Positions 19,613 through 28,700 of a stretch of DNA of 57,500 bases are shown here, in pieces. The stretch covers positions 1 to 57,500 of the forward strand of contig JAJFGP010000004.1 of the NCBI GenBank assembly GCA_021776055.1. Reading direction: 5' to 3'. Numbering within the stretch: the first letter of the stretch is position 1; each line of letters begins with the position of its first letter. Below the pieces are notes generated by a model. It made no database searches, was not told the DNA's origin, and was given only the letters and a program-made list of their open reading frames with translations. The DNA is from Kiloniellaceae bacterium (lineage in GTDB: Bacteria; Pseudomonadota; Alphaproteobacteria; Kiloniellales; J153). The translations under genes were made by a program, and so were the position numbers.

Positions 19613-19636
19613 GCGGGCCTACTCTCTTCTTGCGAA

Positions 19637-20449
19637 ATGAACCTGTCGATCGAGGATCACTGCAGGCTGTGGAACCTCACGCCATCTGGCGTGCAGTTCG
19701 AAAGCTACACAAGCATATTGCTGCCTGTCAGGGCTGACGGAAATAGGTGTATTCTCAAGGTCTTCAAGCCAAGCAGCGACGAGACCAAAACTGCCGGACT
19801 CATTACGTGGTTCGGTGGCCAGGGCAGCACGAAGCTGCTGCGCAGCGACCAAAGCGCGCAACTTCTTGAGTGGATCGACGGCCCCCATTTATCCGACCTG
19901 GTTCGCGATGGCGACGACGTTTTAGCAACAGAATTGCTGGCCGAGGTCATCGGCAAGCTTCATATGCCGCGCCCCGATATACCGCCCGACCTGGTGCCTA
20001 TGGAAAAGCTTATGGAACCGCTGCTTGCTCGGCGGCAGTGTGGCGACGACATTCAGAGCGCCGCCGCAGGGCTAGCGGCTGACCTCCTGGAAACCACGCA
20101 AACGCGCCAGCCACTTCACGGGGATATTCACCACGACAATATTCTACGGCATCGGGAGCGCGGCTGGCTCGCTATCGATCCGAAAGGATTGTTTGGCGAC
20201 CGTCATTACGATCTTGCGAATGCGTTGTGCAATCCCTGCCGGTATCCGGAAATCGTTCGTGTGCCAAAACGCGCGCTTGCCCACGCGGAAATTCTGGCCG
20301 ACCGCCTAACTCTCGACCTGCAGCGGACGCTGTCCTTTGCATTTTGCTATGCCTGCCTGTCCGCTATCTGGTGCGAACAAGACGGCGACGATCCAACTCA
20401 CGCGCAACAAATGGCCCGCATATTTTCAGGCATTCGGCAGAGCCGCTAA
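19637..20449 (+). CDS. APH(6)/StrB-like aminoglycoside/hydroxyurea kinase family protein
   Basis: The 270-residue protein belongs to the aminoglycoside/hydroxyurea antibiotic resistance kinase family. The catalytic loop LHGDIHHDNIL (near residue 165) and the metal-binding segment IDPKGLFGDRHYDLANALCNP are both intact. An N-terminal lobe with ILKVFKP supplies the likely ATP-binding Lys. It begins 24 bases after mrp and could be co-transcribed. Its bases are somewhat less GC-rich than those of mrp, which hints at transfer. True drug resistance cannot be inferred: many chromosomal relatives have unknown substrates. Confidence 0.82.
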   Translation: MNLSIEDHCRLWNLTPSGVQFESYTSILLPVRADGNRCILKVFKPSSDETKTAGLITWFGGQGSTKLLRSDQSAQLLEWIDGPHLSDLVRDGDDVLATELLAEVIGKLHMPRPDIPPDLVPMEKLMEPLLARRQCGDDIQSAAAGLAADLLETTQTRQPLHGDIHHDNILRHRERGWLAIDPKGLFGDRHYDLANALCNPCRYPEIVRVPKRALAHAEILADRLTLDLQRTLSFAFCYACLSAIWCEQDGDDPTHAQQMARIFSGIRQSR

Positions 20450-20457
20450 CCTGATAG

Positions 20458-20658
20458 CTACTTGCAGCTACTCGGCGTTAGGGTGCCATCAAGGCAACCG
20501 GCGGCCCGGTCCATGGTGCCGGAGACGGTGCCGGATAGCTGACCGATAGCCACCACCACGACCAGGGCGACCACCGCCGTCAGCATGGCGTACTCGGTCG
20601 ACGATATGCCGGACCGATCACGCCACAGCGCCCCAAAAACGGTGTGAATGCCTGCCAT
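20458..20658 (-). CDS. Flp family type IVb pilin
   Basis: The 66-residue product has a short basic leader (MAGIHTVFGALWRDRSG), then the prepilin-type segment ISSTEYAMLTAVVALVVVVAIGQL, which forms the pilin helix and carries the conserved Glu-Tyr. The C-terminal part has two Cys. GGGGGG lies six bases before the chosen ATG; a longer frame to 20721 has no such site. No tad/cpa secretion genes are near, so it is an orphan pilin whose assembly system must be elsewhere. Confidence 0.82.
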   Translation of the reverse strand: MAGIHTVFGALWRDRSGISSTEYAMLTAVVALVVVVAIGQLSGTVSGTMDRAAGCLDGTLTPSSCK

Positions 20659-20739
20659 GCTGTCCCCCCAAATTTTCGTATCGCGGCACATGGAAGCATA
20701 ACACAGTCCGGCCCAAATCAATCAAGAACCGGGCGCCAG

Positions 20740-21738
20740 TCAGGCCTCCCGGCCGAGCGCCGTCATTAACTCGGCCCATTCCCGCTTCGAGAGCCCGGAG
20801 TCTTCTTGCACAACCGCCTCGCCGGCAAGCAGGCGGCGGACGATTTTGAGCGCCGGACCGGACAACCGCGCGCCGTCCATGGCGTTCTTGGCGAACGACT
20901 CATAGGTCGCTGGCACCCAGCGTTTGACCGTTTCCAGCATGGCATCGGCATAAGCCCGGATTTCATACTGGGCGTGCGGATCGGCGCGCAGGGACAGGAA
21001 ATGCAGAAGATTGTGCAAATCGCACTTCCAATACCACTGGGTATAGATATTGAGGGGCAGATTCATGCGCGCCAGTTCGCGCGCCAGGCCCGGCTGGTCC
21101 TCGTCGATGATGCTGCCGTCTTCGCGCTGGTTCAGCATCTCCTCGTAGTGCTCATAGGTCCGCGCCGAGTCTTCGCGCAGAATTTCGAGGACTCGGGCCG
21201 CCTGCGCGCCCTCCAGCACCTCGCCGCGCCCCTGCCGGTTCGCTTGCGACTGAGCCGCCAGATGCTCCGGCGCCGGAATGTAGAACTCCCTATCGAGGAC
21301 CGAATAGCGCGCCGAATATTCGTTCACATTGGCTGTGCGGTGGCGGATCCATTGGCGCGCGACAAAGATCGGCAGCTTCACATGGAACTTGATCTCGCAC
21401 ATCTCGAAGGGCGTCGTGTGCCGATGGCGCAGCAAATAGTCGATCAGGGCCATATCGCCGCGGGTCTGCTTGGTCCCCTTGCCGTAGGAAACACGGGCTG
21501 CCTGCACAATCGCCGCATCATCGCCCATATAGTCGACAACGCGGACAAAGCCGTGGTCGAGCACCGGTAGCGGCTCGTAAAGGATCTCCTCCAGGGCCGG
21601 CACGGTGGCCCGCCGGGTGGCCGTCCGGCTCTCGCGCTGCTCGCGCACCTCGGCCTCTTGCGCCTCGTTGAGAAGGCGCCGTTGGATCCCGGATTCGGGC
21701 CGTGGCGTGTCGTTGTTGCTCTTTCGCGATGCACTCAT
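20740..21738 (-). CDS. thyX: Flavin-dependent thymidylate synthase
   Basis: ThyX methylates dUMP to dTMP with methylenetetrahydrofolate, NADPH and FAD. The 332-residue protein contains the ThyX signature [11 protein letters not shown] (RHR-x7-S, Arg132 to Ser142). The N-terminal 50 residues are charged and probably flexible. The C-terminal part is a helical extension ([22 protein letters not shown] in part). Length is in the long range for the family. No thyA is visible here, so the organism may rely on ThyX. Confidence 0.96.
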   Translation of the reverse strand: MSASRKSNNDTPRPESGIQRRLLNEAQEAEVREQRESRTATRRATVPALEEILYEPLPVLDHGFVRVVDYMGDDAAIVQAARVSYGKGTKQTRGDMALIDYLLRHRHTTPFEMCEIKFHVKLPIFVARQWIRHRTANVNEYSARYSVLDREFYIPAPEHLAAQSQANRQGRGEVLEGAQAARVLEILREDSARTYEHYEEMLNQREDGSIIDEDQPGLARELARMNLPLNIYTQWYWKCDLHNLLHFLSLRADPHAQYEIRAYADAMLETVKRWVPATYESFAKNAMDGARLSGPALKIVRRLLAGEAVVQEDSGLSKREWAELMTALGREA

Positions 21739-21905
21739 GCGCGTAAGCCTACCTTAGTTTGATGGTGTTTGCCGACCCCTGCTCGGCCGGGGGCCGTCTG
21801 AAATCTGTGGATTATGGTTAGCAGTATATGAACGGGCCACCGATTCGGCGACCGTCATCCCATTCGGCAGGGCTTTATTTGGTAACTGGAAATGCCTATA
21901 TTGGG
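21739..21905. other. Spacer between thyX and ssrA
   Basis: This 167-base spacer separates the divergent thyX and ssrA genes. TTTATT (about 21874-21879) and TATATT (21897-21902) with a 17-base spacing are a weak candidate promoter for ssrA. A short GC-rich palindrome, CGGCCGGGGGCCG, lies at about 21784-21796. No gene is seen. Confidence 0.3.
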
Positions 21906-21995
21906 GATGTCGGGAAACCGACTATGGCGCTACACGGGCATGTGAAATAAGCGCTGCGGACCCGGGGGCAGTACCCGGCGCCTCCACCAGTTTCC

Positions 21996-22052
21996 CCTCC
22001 TTCGCCCTATGGGCTTTGGAGGGCATGTCCTCCGGAGCCTTGGCGAAGGAGG
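21996..22052 (+). repeat. Hairpin-forming intervening segment of ssrA
   Basis: CCTCCTTCGCC (21996-22006) and GGCGAAGGAGG (22042-22052) are exact complements. Inside them GCTTTGGAGG (22013-22022) pairs with CCTCCGGAGC (about 22029-22038) if two G-U pairs are allowed. This long hairpin joins the two halves of the permuted tmRNA precursor and probably holds the acceptor stem together before processing. Confidence 0.7.
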
Positions 22053-22145
22053 ACCACAGACGGGGGCGAAATAGGATCGACGCGCGTGGTAAAGATATGT
22101 TCGGCACCCGGCATGGTACCGCCGTTATCGGGCCATCACATAGTT

Positions 22146-22184
22146 GCAAATGACAACTACAGTGAGGCTCGCCTCGCTGCTTAA
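22146..22184 (+). other. tmRNA tag reading frame (tag ANDNYSEARLAA)
   Basis: From the resume codon GCA at 22146 the frame reads ANDNYSEARLAA followed by TAA. With the alanine carried by the tmRNA itself, the full tag would begin AANDN. The ANDN start and the terminal Leu-Ala-Ala are the parts known to be read by SspB-type adaptors and by ClpX. Confidence 0.93.
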
Positions 22185-22242
22185 GTGCAGCTGGTAAGCC
22201 AAAGTCTTAAGTCCTAAGCCTTCACAAGCCTAGGCGGGGTTC

Positions 22243-22270
22243 GGGGCGCACCTGGCAACAGAAGCGCCCC
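22243..22270 (+). terminator. Hairpin after ssrA
   Basis: GGGGCGC (22243-22249) pairs with GCGCCCC (22264-22270) around a 14-base loop. It closes the ssrA region and may act as terminator or 3' processing signal; it is followed by ACTTCAAAA and not by a T run. Confidence 0.4.
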
Positions 22271-22355
22271 ACTTCAAAAAATTGACACAACCAATCGCGA
22301 AACAAAGCGGCGCCTTGGGCTCGACGGCGGCGGCGCAGGGGGGTACGGTGCGGGC

Positions 22356-22883
22356 ATGGCGGAAAACGAACTCAGATACGACAGCATGGTCGAGGAGGCG
22401 CTGCGTGGCGTCGTCGGCAAAGCCCTCACCCACGTCGCCAAGCACGGCCTGCCGGGAGAGCACCACTTCTACATCACGTTCCGTACAGACGATCCGGGCG
22501 TCATGGTCCCGGATCACTTGCGGCAACGCTATCCCGGCGACATGACGATCGTTCTACAGCATCAGTTCTGGGGGCTGGACGTCGGCGCCGATAAATTCTC
22601 GGTGACTCTGACCTTCTCGGACGTGCCGGAACAGCTGACCGTGCCCTATGCCGCGGTCGTCGCATTCGCCGATCCCTCGGTCCGCTTTGGGCTGCAGTTC
22701 GACGTGGCCGATGGTCAGGGCAAGGCCAGCCCCGGCGAGGTACCGCAAGACTCATCGTCCGAGCCAGCCATTGGCGGCGCCAATCAATCGACCCCTGGCG
22801 AATCACCCCCCGAAGACGCAACGCCAGCTGCCGCCGACAGCTCGGAAAACGTGGTTCCGCTGGATTCCTTTCGCCGCAAATAG
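22356..22883 (+). CDS. sspB: SspB-alpha, ClpXP adaptor for ssrA-tagged proteins
   Basis: The 175-residue protein matches the alphaproteobacterial SspB family, which binds the tmRNA tag and tethers tagged proteins to ClpXP. Residues about 1-125 form the tag-binding domain (start LRYDSMVEEALRGVVGKAL, with FYITFRTDDPGV). A flexible Ser/Pro/Ala/Glu-rich linker (about 125-163) follows. The C-terminal tail ENVVPLDSFRRK is the ClpX-docking motif of the family. The gene starts 86 bases after the ssrA terminator-like hairpin, on the same strand, so the tag and its adaptor are encoded together. TTGACA at 22282 may be part of its promoter. Confidence 0.92.
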   Translation: MAENELRYDSMVEEALRGVVGKALTHVAKHGLPGEHHFYITFRTDDPGVMVPDHLRQRYPGDMTIVLQHQFWGLDVGADKFSVTLTFSDVPEQLTVPYAAVVAFADPSVRFGLQFDVADGQGKASPGEVPQDSSSEPAIGGANQSTPGESPPEDATPAAADSSENVVPLDSFRRK

Positions 22884-22920
22884 ATTAACCCACCAAGCGC
22901 GCCGGAACAGTGGGACCGTC

Positions 22921-23580
22921 ATGCTTGCGTCCAAGTCCGACACACTTCCCGATTTTCTCTTCGATGGCCCGGCCACGGCACCGATGACGGTTGCCTTGGC
23001 GCACGGCGCCGGAGCACCGATGGACACAGGTTTCATGAATTCGCTGGCCGCTGATCTGGCGGCGGCAGGTGGCGGCCGCTGGCGCGTCGCCCGCTTCGAA
23101 TTTCCGTACATGGCGGCGCGGCGCAGAGATGGCCGACGCCGGCCACCGGACCGGCAGCCGCGCCTTCTCGAGTCTTGGCGCGCCGCCATTGCCGCTCTGG
23201 GAGCCGGTAACATCGTCATCGGCGGCAAATCCATGGGCGGGCGCATGGCCAGTTTGGTGGCCGACGAGTGCCGGGTCCAGGGCTTGCTCTGCCTGGGCTA
23301 TCCTTTTCACCCGCCGCGCCAGCCGGACCGATTGCGCACGGCGCATCTGGCCGACCTGGCAACGCGAACGCTCGTGGTGCAAGGCACACGCGATCCCCTG
23401 GGTGATGCCCCGGAGGTGGCCACATACCCGTTGTCACCAGCCATTCGCGTACACTGGATCGAGGATGGCGACCACGACCTGGTGCCGCGCAAGAAGAGCG
23501 GGCGCGACAAGGACATGACCTGGCGCGAAGCAACGGATGCCGCTGCAGGGTTTCTAGATGAGGTAGAGGGGGCGCGATGA
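22921..23580 (+). CDS. Alpha/beta hydrolase, KANL3/Tex30-like family
   Basis: The 219-residue product has the alpha/beta-hydrolase fold of the KANL3/Tex30-like group: the oxyanion region VALAHGAGAPMD near residue 22, the nucleophile elbow GGKSMGGRMAS near residue 100 (Ser), an Asp in VVQGTRDPLG near 155, and a His in IEDGDHDL near 180. The substrate is unknown; related proteins are small serine hydrolases. It overlaps the next gene by ATGA, and that gene overlaps fumC in the same way. A longer in-frame extension upstream crosses sspB and is not used. Confidence 0.83.
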   Translation: MLASKSDTLPDFLFDGPATAPMTVALAHGAGAPMDTGFMNSLAADLAAAGGGRWRVARFEFPYMAARRRDGRRRPPDRQPRLLESWRAAIAALGAGNIVIGGKSMGGRMASLVADECRVQGLLCLGYPFHPPRQPDRLRTAHLADLATRTLVVQGTRDPLGDAPEVATYPLSPAIRVHWIEDGDHDLVPRKKSGRDKDMTWREATDAAAGFLDEVEGAR

Positions 23581-23960
23581 GCAAGGACCGGACATTCGTC
23601 GATGGTGTGCTCGGGCTGCTGCTGCCCCTCGGACCGGCCCGGGCGCGCGCCATGTTCGGCGGCTGGGGTATCTATATGGACGATACGATGTTCGCCTTGA
23701 TCGCCGACGACGTGCTGTTCCTGAAGATCGACAGCGAAACCGAAGCCAAGTTCGCCGCTGCCGGCGCACAGCCCTTCGTCTTTTCCCGCAACGGCGAATC
23801 GATCACCATGTCTTATAGGACGGCGCCCGACGGTTCGCTCGACGATCCCAGCGCCCTATTGCCATGGGCGGAGATGGCGCTCGCTGCCGCCCAGCGGGCG
23901 CGCAAGGGCAAAAAGAAAAAGGGCGGCAAACGCAAGGTGGCCAAAAGGAAATCCCCATGA
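23577..23960 (+). CDS. TfoX/Sxy N-terminal domain protein
   Basis: The 127-residue protein matches the TfoX N-terminal domain ([29 protein letters not shown] in part; key motif MFGGWGIY near residue 26). In gamma-proteobacteria TfoX/Sxy drives competence genes, but single-domain alphaproteobacterial members have no proven role. The C-terminal tail is very basic ([19 protein letters not shown]), which suggests nucleic-acid contact. It is translationally coupled at both ends: ATGA overlap with the hydrolase and ATGA overlap with fumC. Confidence 0.85.
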   Translation: MSKDRTFVDGVLGLLLPLGPARARAMFGGWGIYMDDTMFALIADDVLFLKIDSETEAKFAAAGAQPFVFSRNGESITMSYRTAPDGSLDDPSALLPWAEMALAAAQRARKGKKKKGGKRKVAKRKSP

Positions 23961-25366
23961 GCAAACAGACAAAAACCCGCGCCGAAAGCGACACCATGGG
24001 CGAGATCCAGGTGCCGGTCGATTGCTATTGGGGCGCCCAGACGCAACGCTCGCTACAGAACTTTCGTATCGGCGGCGAACGCTTGCCGCCGACCCTCATC
24101 AAGGCCCTCGGCATCCAAAAGCTGGCCTCGGCGCGCGCCAACATGGCCTTGGGAGCCCTCGACAAAAAATTGGGTGAGGCCATCTGCACCGCCGCCGAGC
24201 AAGTGGCGGCCGGCGAGCTTCTGGATGAGTTCCCGCTGGTGGTCTGGCAGACCGGCTCCGGCACGCAGAGCAACATGAACGCCAATGAGGTGATCGCCGG
24301 GCGGGCCAACGAGATGCTGGCGGGCCAGCGCGGCGGCAAGTCGCCGGTGCACCCCAACGACCACTGCAACATGAGCCAATCGTCCAACGACAGCTTCCCG
24401 GCAGTTATGCACATCGCCGCCGTTCAACAAATTCAGGGCGAGACCATTCCGGCGCTTGAGCGCCTGCACACGGCGCTGGATGCCAAGGCGAAAGCCTTCG
24501 CCCAGATTGTCAAGATCGGCCGCACTCATTTGATGGATGCGACACCGCTGACCTTGGGCCAGGAGTTTTCCGGATACGCCGCCCAGGTCGAGCGCGGCAT
24601 CGGCCGTCTGCGCGGCGCCTTGCCCAACCTCTATGCCCTGGCGCAGGGCGGCACGGCGGTGGGCACGGGCCTGAATGCCGCCGCCGGCTTCGCCGATTCC
24701 TTTGCCAAGGAAGTAGCGACCATCACCGGCCTGCCTTTCGTCAGCGCCGAAAATAAGTTCGAGGGTATCGCCGCGCACGATGCCATCGTCGAAGCCTCCG
24801 GCGCTCTCAATGTGGTGGCCGTCTCACTGATGAAGATTGCCAACGACATCCGCCTGCTAGGCAGTGGTCCGCGCTGTGGCATCGGCGAACTGCGCTTGCC
24901 GGCGAACGAACCCGGTTCGTCGATCATGCCCGGCAAGGTGAACCCGACCCAGGCCGAGGCCCTGACCATGGTCTGCGCCCAGGTCATGGGCAACCACGTG
25001 ACGATTACCGTAGCCGGCTCGAACGGGCATTTCGAACTCAACGTGTTCAAGCCGGTGCTGATCTATAACCTATTGCAATCGGCCAAGCTGATCGGTGATG
25101 CGTGCGATAGTTTCACGGACAACTGCGTGGTCGGCATCGAGGCTGACGCCGGACGCATTGCCGAGTTGATGCGCAGTTCGTTGATGCTGGTCACCGCCCT
25201 CAACCCGCACATCGGCTATGACAATGCCGCCAAGGTGGCGAAGAAGGCCTATGCCGAAAGCACTACCCTGAAGGACGCTGCGGTATCGCTTGGCTTGCTT
25301 ACGCCCGAGCAATTCGACCAATGGGTCAAACCCGAAGATATGCTCGGGCCGCGCGGCAAGGATTGA
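23957..25366 (+). CDS. fumC: Fumarate hydratase, class II
   Basis: FumC reversibly hydrates fumarate to malate in the TCA cycle without an iron-sulfur cluster. The 469-residue product contains the superfamily signature [11 protein letters not shown] near residue 320, with the catalytic Ser, and the conserved STMGEIQVP-like start ([20 protein letters not shown] in part). [14 protein letters not shown] near 130 is the class II histidine region. The ATG overlaps the TfoX stop by ATGA; the frame extends further upstream, but that part belongs to the neighbouring gene. Confidence 0.97.
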   Translation: MSKQTKTRAESDTMGEIQVPVDCYWGAQTQRSLQNFRIGGERLPPTLIKALGIQKLASARANMALGALDKKLGEAICTAAEQVAAGELLDEFPLVVWQTGSGTQSNMNANEVIAGRANEMLAGQRGGKSPVHPNDHCNMSQSSNDSFPAVMHIAAVQQIQGETIPALERLHTALDAKAKAFAQIVKIGRTHLMDATPLTLGQEFSGYAAQVERGIGRLRGALPNLYALAQGGTAVGTGLNAAAGFADSFAKEVATITGLPFVSAENKFEGIAAHDAIVEASGALNVVAVSLMKIANDIRLLGSGPRCGIGELRLPANEPGSSIMPGKVNPTQAEALTMVCAQVMGNHVTITVAGSNGHFELNVFKPVLIYNLLQSAKLIGDACDSFTDNCVVGIEADAGRIAELMRSSLMLVTALNPHIGYDNAAKVAKKAYAESTTLKDAAVSLGLLTPEQFDQWVKPEDMLGPRGKD

Positions 25367-25373
25367 CGCGGCC

Positions 25374-25595
25374 ATGGGTCAGGCGGTTCGGAAGCGCTCG
25401 GTGACCGTCGCCGGACACCGGACCAGCTTCAGCATCGAAGAAGCCTTCTGGCAGCGCCTGAAAGCATTCGCCGCCGCCGATGGCATTTCCCTGAACACCT
25501 TGATCGAACGCATCGACAAGGACCGCCAGGGCAATCTGTCGAGTGCTGTTCGCGTGTATGTGTTGGAGCGTGTGGCCGCCGGCGGTGGGAATTGA
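25374..25595 (+). CDS. Ribbon-helix-helix domain protein
   Basis: The 73-residue product matches the short ribbon-helix-helix family with a beta strand RKRSVTVAGHRTSFSIEE followed by two helices (WQRLKAFAAADGISLNTLIERI in part). These proteins are typical small DNA-binding repressors or antitoxin-like factors, and this one lies seven bases after fumC. No partner toxin is encoded beside it, so a stand-alone regulator is more likely. Confidence 0.8.
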   Translation: MGQAVRKRSVTVAGHRTSFSIEEAFWQRLKAFAAADGISLNTLIERIDKDRQGNLSSAVRVYVLERVAAGGGN

Positions 25596-25646
25596 GGCAA
25601 TCGCTAGAGTCCTGGTTCAGAAGTTGAAGGGATTGAAACTTCATTC

Positions 25647-25717
25647 GTCATTCCGGATCGCAAGGCTCACGCACAAAAATTCACTGATTTTTGGGTTCGC
25701 CTAACGTCCGGGATGAC
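25647..25717. repeat. Palindromic intergenic repeat, copy 2
   Basis: The ends GTCATTCCGGA (25647-25657) and TCCGGGATGAC (25707-25717) repeat the ends of the 8557-8720 element with one base changed. The core contains the hairpin CAAAAAT-tcactg-ATTTTTG (about 25673-25692). It is shorter than copy 1 and sits between two convergent genes, again at a transcript end. Confidence 0.65.
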
Positions 25718-25754
25718 AACCGGGAGGAATCGCGCGCTAGAACATAGCCCGGTT

Positions 25755-28700
25755 TTACTTCGGCAAACCCTTGAGCAAGCCCTTCAGACCTTCCTTGATG
25801 ATGTCCTCGGGCTTGATGGGGGCCGGAGCTGTTGGTGCCGGCGGAGCGTCGGCAGGTGGCTGCACCTCTGGCGCGGTTGGCTGACGCTGAAACGGCTGGC
25901 CGCTGATGCGCGGGTTTGGTTTGTCCAAGGGTCCGCGCAGCTCGGCGGTCAGATAGGGTGTGGTCGTATCCTGCGCCCGGAAGACATCGGTCCGCGTATC
26001 GATCTGCCAGGCCGGCAGGGCGATCGTGCCTTGCGTCAAGGCCGTCGCCTCGTGGCCGTCTACCTTCGTATCGTCGGTGCTGACGATACCCTTCTCAACC
26101 GTGAATGTGCCCTTTAGCGCCGCCGGTGTGCCAGCGAAGGCGCCGACCAAGACGTTGGTGGTATCGGTGACCCCGCGAATCTCCTTAACCTTGTCACCGA
26201 GAATGCCGAGCACGACGGCGCCGACTTCCTCTTCTGCCTTGCGCTTGACGGTGAGCGTGCCGCTCAGATCGCCCTTGCCCGCGAGGGAGCCGATCAGCTC
26301 CGCTTCGCTCTTGCCTTGCGCGGTGAGCGATGCATTGAGGTTCAGCGGCCCGCTGATCCGGTCGCTGTCGGCCAGGTCCTGCACCAAGCGCCCCAGGTTC
26401 ATCTCTATAGCGGTCACCGCCAACGCCGCTTCCAGGCCCTCGCCGGCCACGATCTTGCCGCTCACCGACAGCGCCCCGTCATAGAACGTGCCGGTCAGCT
26501 TGCGCAGATCGAGGACACCGTCGGCCAACCCGGCATCGAGAACCGCATTGTCGAGACGCAGCGTATCCATTACCAGGGCCTGCGCCTGCAGCTTGACCTC
26601 GGCATCGACCATCCCAAGCGCCGAGACATCGATTGGCTCTGTCGACCAACGTTCCGTTTTGCCGCTGGCCGTGCCTCGATTGCTACCAGGTGCTGCCGCA
26701 CCAGCTTTGCCGCCGCCGGCCGGCGCCATTAGTCCCGCAAGCGGCAATTCGCTGGTCACTAGATCGGCGCTCACCACCGGCCTAGCGCCCGACAGATCGG
26801 CACCGATAGACCCCGAAACCTCGGTCGGACCGATTTGGCCGGAAAGATCGGCTATGGTGAACCGTTCGGCCGTTCCCGTCACTTGTGCCTTGAGGTCGAG
26901 CCCGCCGAGCCCCGGATCGAGACGCAGATCGCTCGTTAGGGCATCGGCCAATTTTGCAAGGCTCGGATGCACCGCCGTCAGCGCCACGTCGAAGCTGGGC
27001 TTTTCCGCGGCGGGTTGCACCGTTCCGGCGAGGTCCAGCCGACCGTCAATCGCCTGCAGCGTGACGTCGAAGGTGACATCCCGGGCCGAGCCCTTGAGCG
27101 TTCCGCCCACATCGAACGGCCCCAGCCGCGCAAATGCATCGGATTCGATGCCAAGCGCCTTTGCCACCCGCACCGGGTCGGGGATGGTCACCTGCGCTGT
27201 GCCATCGAACGTCGGCACCGTGGACAGCCCGGCAACCGCACCGGAAAGGCGCGCGCTGCTGCCCGCCAGATCGGCGATAAGTGCCTCGCGCAGAACCGCG
27301 GCGCCACGTTGCAGCGTCACGTCGAGATGCAGATCGCGCGCCGTCACACCGCGCGCGGTCAGATTGCCCAGGCGGACATCCAGATTGGCATCGATCGTAT
27401 CGAGAAAAGCCACCCCGCCGGGCGGTGCGTCGGCGGCTTGGCCATCGCCGCTAAGCGATACGGCCGCACCCGGCGCGTCCGCCGGTACGTCGCGCGGCAG
27501 GTAAGCGTCGATATTGAGCTTGTCGATAGCCAGGCCAACGCCGAAGGCCGGGCGGTCGCGCAGGGCCACAGCGATGCCGCCGGTCGCCCGGCTTACATCG
27601 ACGCGCAAATCGAGATCGCTGAGGGTCACTCGATCCGGCGTCGCCTCAACGTCGCCGATCAAGGTCATACGGCGCAGCCGATCCGCCGGCACCGCCGTTA
27701 CATCCGTGCCAAGCCAATCGAGAACGGCACGCAGGTTGTCCGAGGCCGCCTCGATTCGCCCGGCAAAGCGCGGCTGCCCACTTGGGCCCGGTGTTGTCAG
27801 GGCGCCGGTCAGCGAAACATCCGAACCGCCGGGCAACAGCGCAATCCCCTGGCTCAGCTTAATCTGGCCGTCGGCCATTTCCGCGTTGACCAGGACCTGG
27901 CGGATGACCTGACCGCGAAAAACCAGGGTATCCACGGCAGCCTGAACCGATCCGGTGATGATATCGGGAAGCACGAAACCGGCGTCCGTCGGCGGCACGT
28001 CGGTTGCGCCGCTAACCGCTGCCGGTGCTTCGGCCGTATCGGCGGCGCTCGGACCGCCGCTTTCTGCCAGAAACGCATCCAGATCGATGCGCTGGGTAGA
28101 AAGATTGAGTTGCACATCGAGCGGCGTACCCGGCGAAACGTGCACGGCACCCTCGATGGAAACGTCTCCTTGCCGAAATCTCACGTCCGTCGCGGTGATG
28201 CGTTGTGCGTCCAACGCAAGATCGGTCTCCACGGTAAATGGCTTGGCCAGGGGTGGCGCAGCCATCCCGCTCCCAAGCACCTGAAAAAGAGCCGCCAGGT
28301 CGTCGCCGCCCGCCTTGACCCGGCCGCGTAACGACATGCCGTCAGGATGGGTCGAGATGGCGCCGTTGAAATTCACCTGCGTCCCCGATGCCGGCAACTT
28401 CAACATCAGGGCCAGAGCACTGGCCCCTTCACTTGCCAAGCGGCCCGCATTGAATTCGAAAACGGTCTCTATGCCGCGCACCTCAGCTTCGCCCTGAGCC
28501 GCGAAAGGACCTTTGAGAGACTCGGCGGCGATTTCCGCATTCAACCCGGAAATCCGTTCGTCACGGCCGGCGGCGGCGTCTCGGTAGATTACAGTGCCGT
28601 CGCTGATTATCGCGCTGCCGAGGGTTACCTGACCGGGAAGGTCCGCCGCCCTACCCTCACCCGACTCGGCGGATTGCTCGTCAGCGCCTAAATCCCAGTT

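Larger units (their letters stand above)
21906..22242 (+). ncRNA. ssrA: Transfer-messenger RNA, circularly permuted (two-piece) form
   Basis: tmRNA rescues stalled ribosomes and adds a degradation tag. Here the acceptor half comes first: its T arm GGACCCGGGGGCAGTACCCGG and the 3' end CGCCTCCACCA finish at 21989. The coding half starts at 22062 with GGGGGCGAAATAGGATCGAC. GGGGGCG (22062-22068) and CGCCTCC (21979-21985) form the seven-pair acceptor stem with one G-U. The tag reading frame is at 22146-22184. The middle spacer (21990-22061) is removed in maturation and folds into a long hairpin. Both outer ends are approximate. The permuted form is characteristic of alphaproteobacteria. Confidence 0.93.

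Noticed and set aside
21922-22149. 75-codon minus-strand frame in the ssrA region
   Set aside because: It is the reverse of the tmRNA gene; the RNA features explain the sequence fully.
22648-22920. Upstream extension of the alpha/beta hydrolase frame
   Set aside because: It overlaps the sspB coding region in another frame, and the conserved fold begins only after ATG 22921.
26967-28331. 454-codon plus-strand frame
   Set aside because: It is antisense to the AsmA gene and is Arg/His/Gly-rich as expected for a shadow frame in GC-rich DNA.
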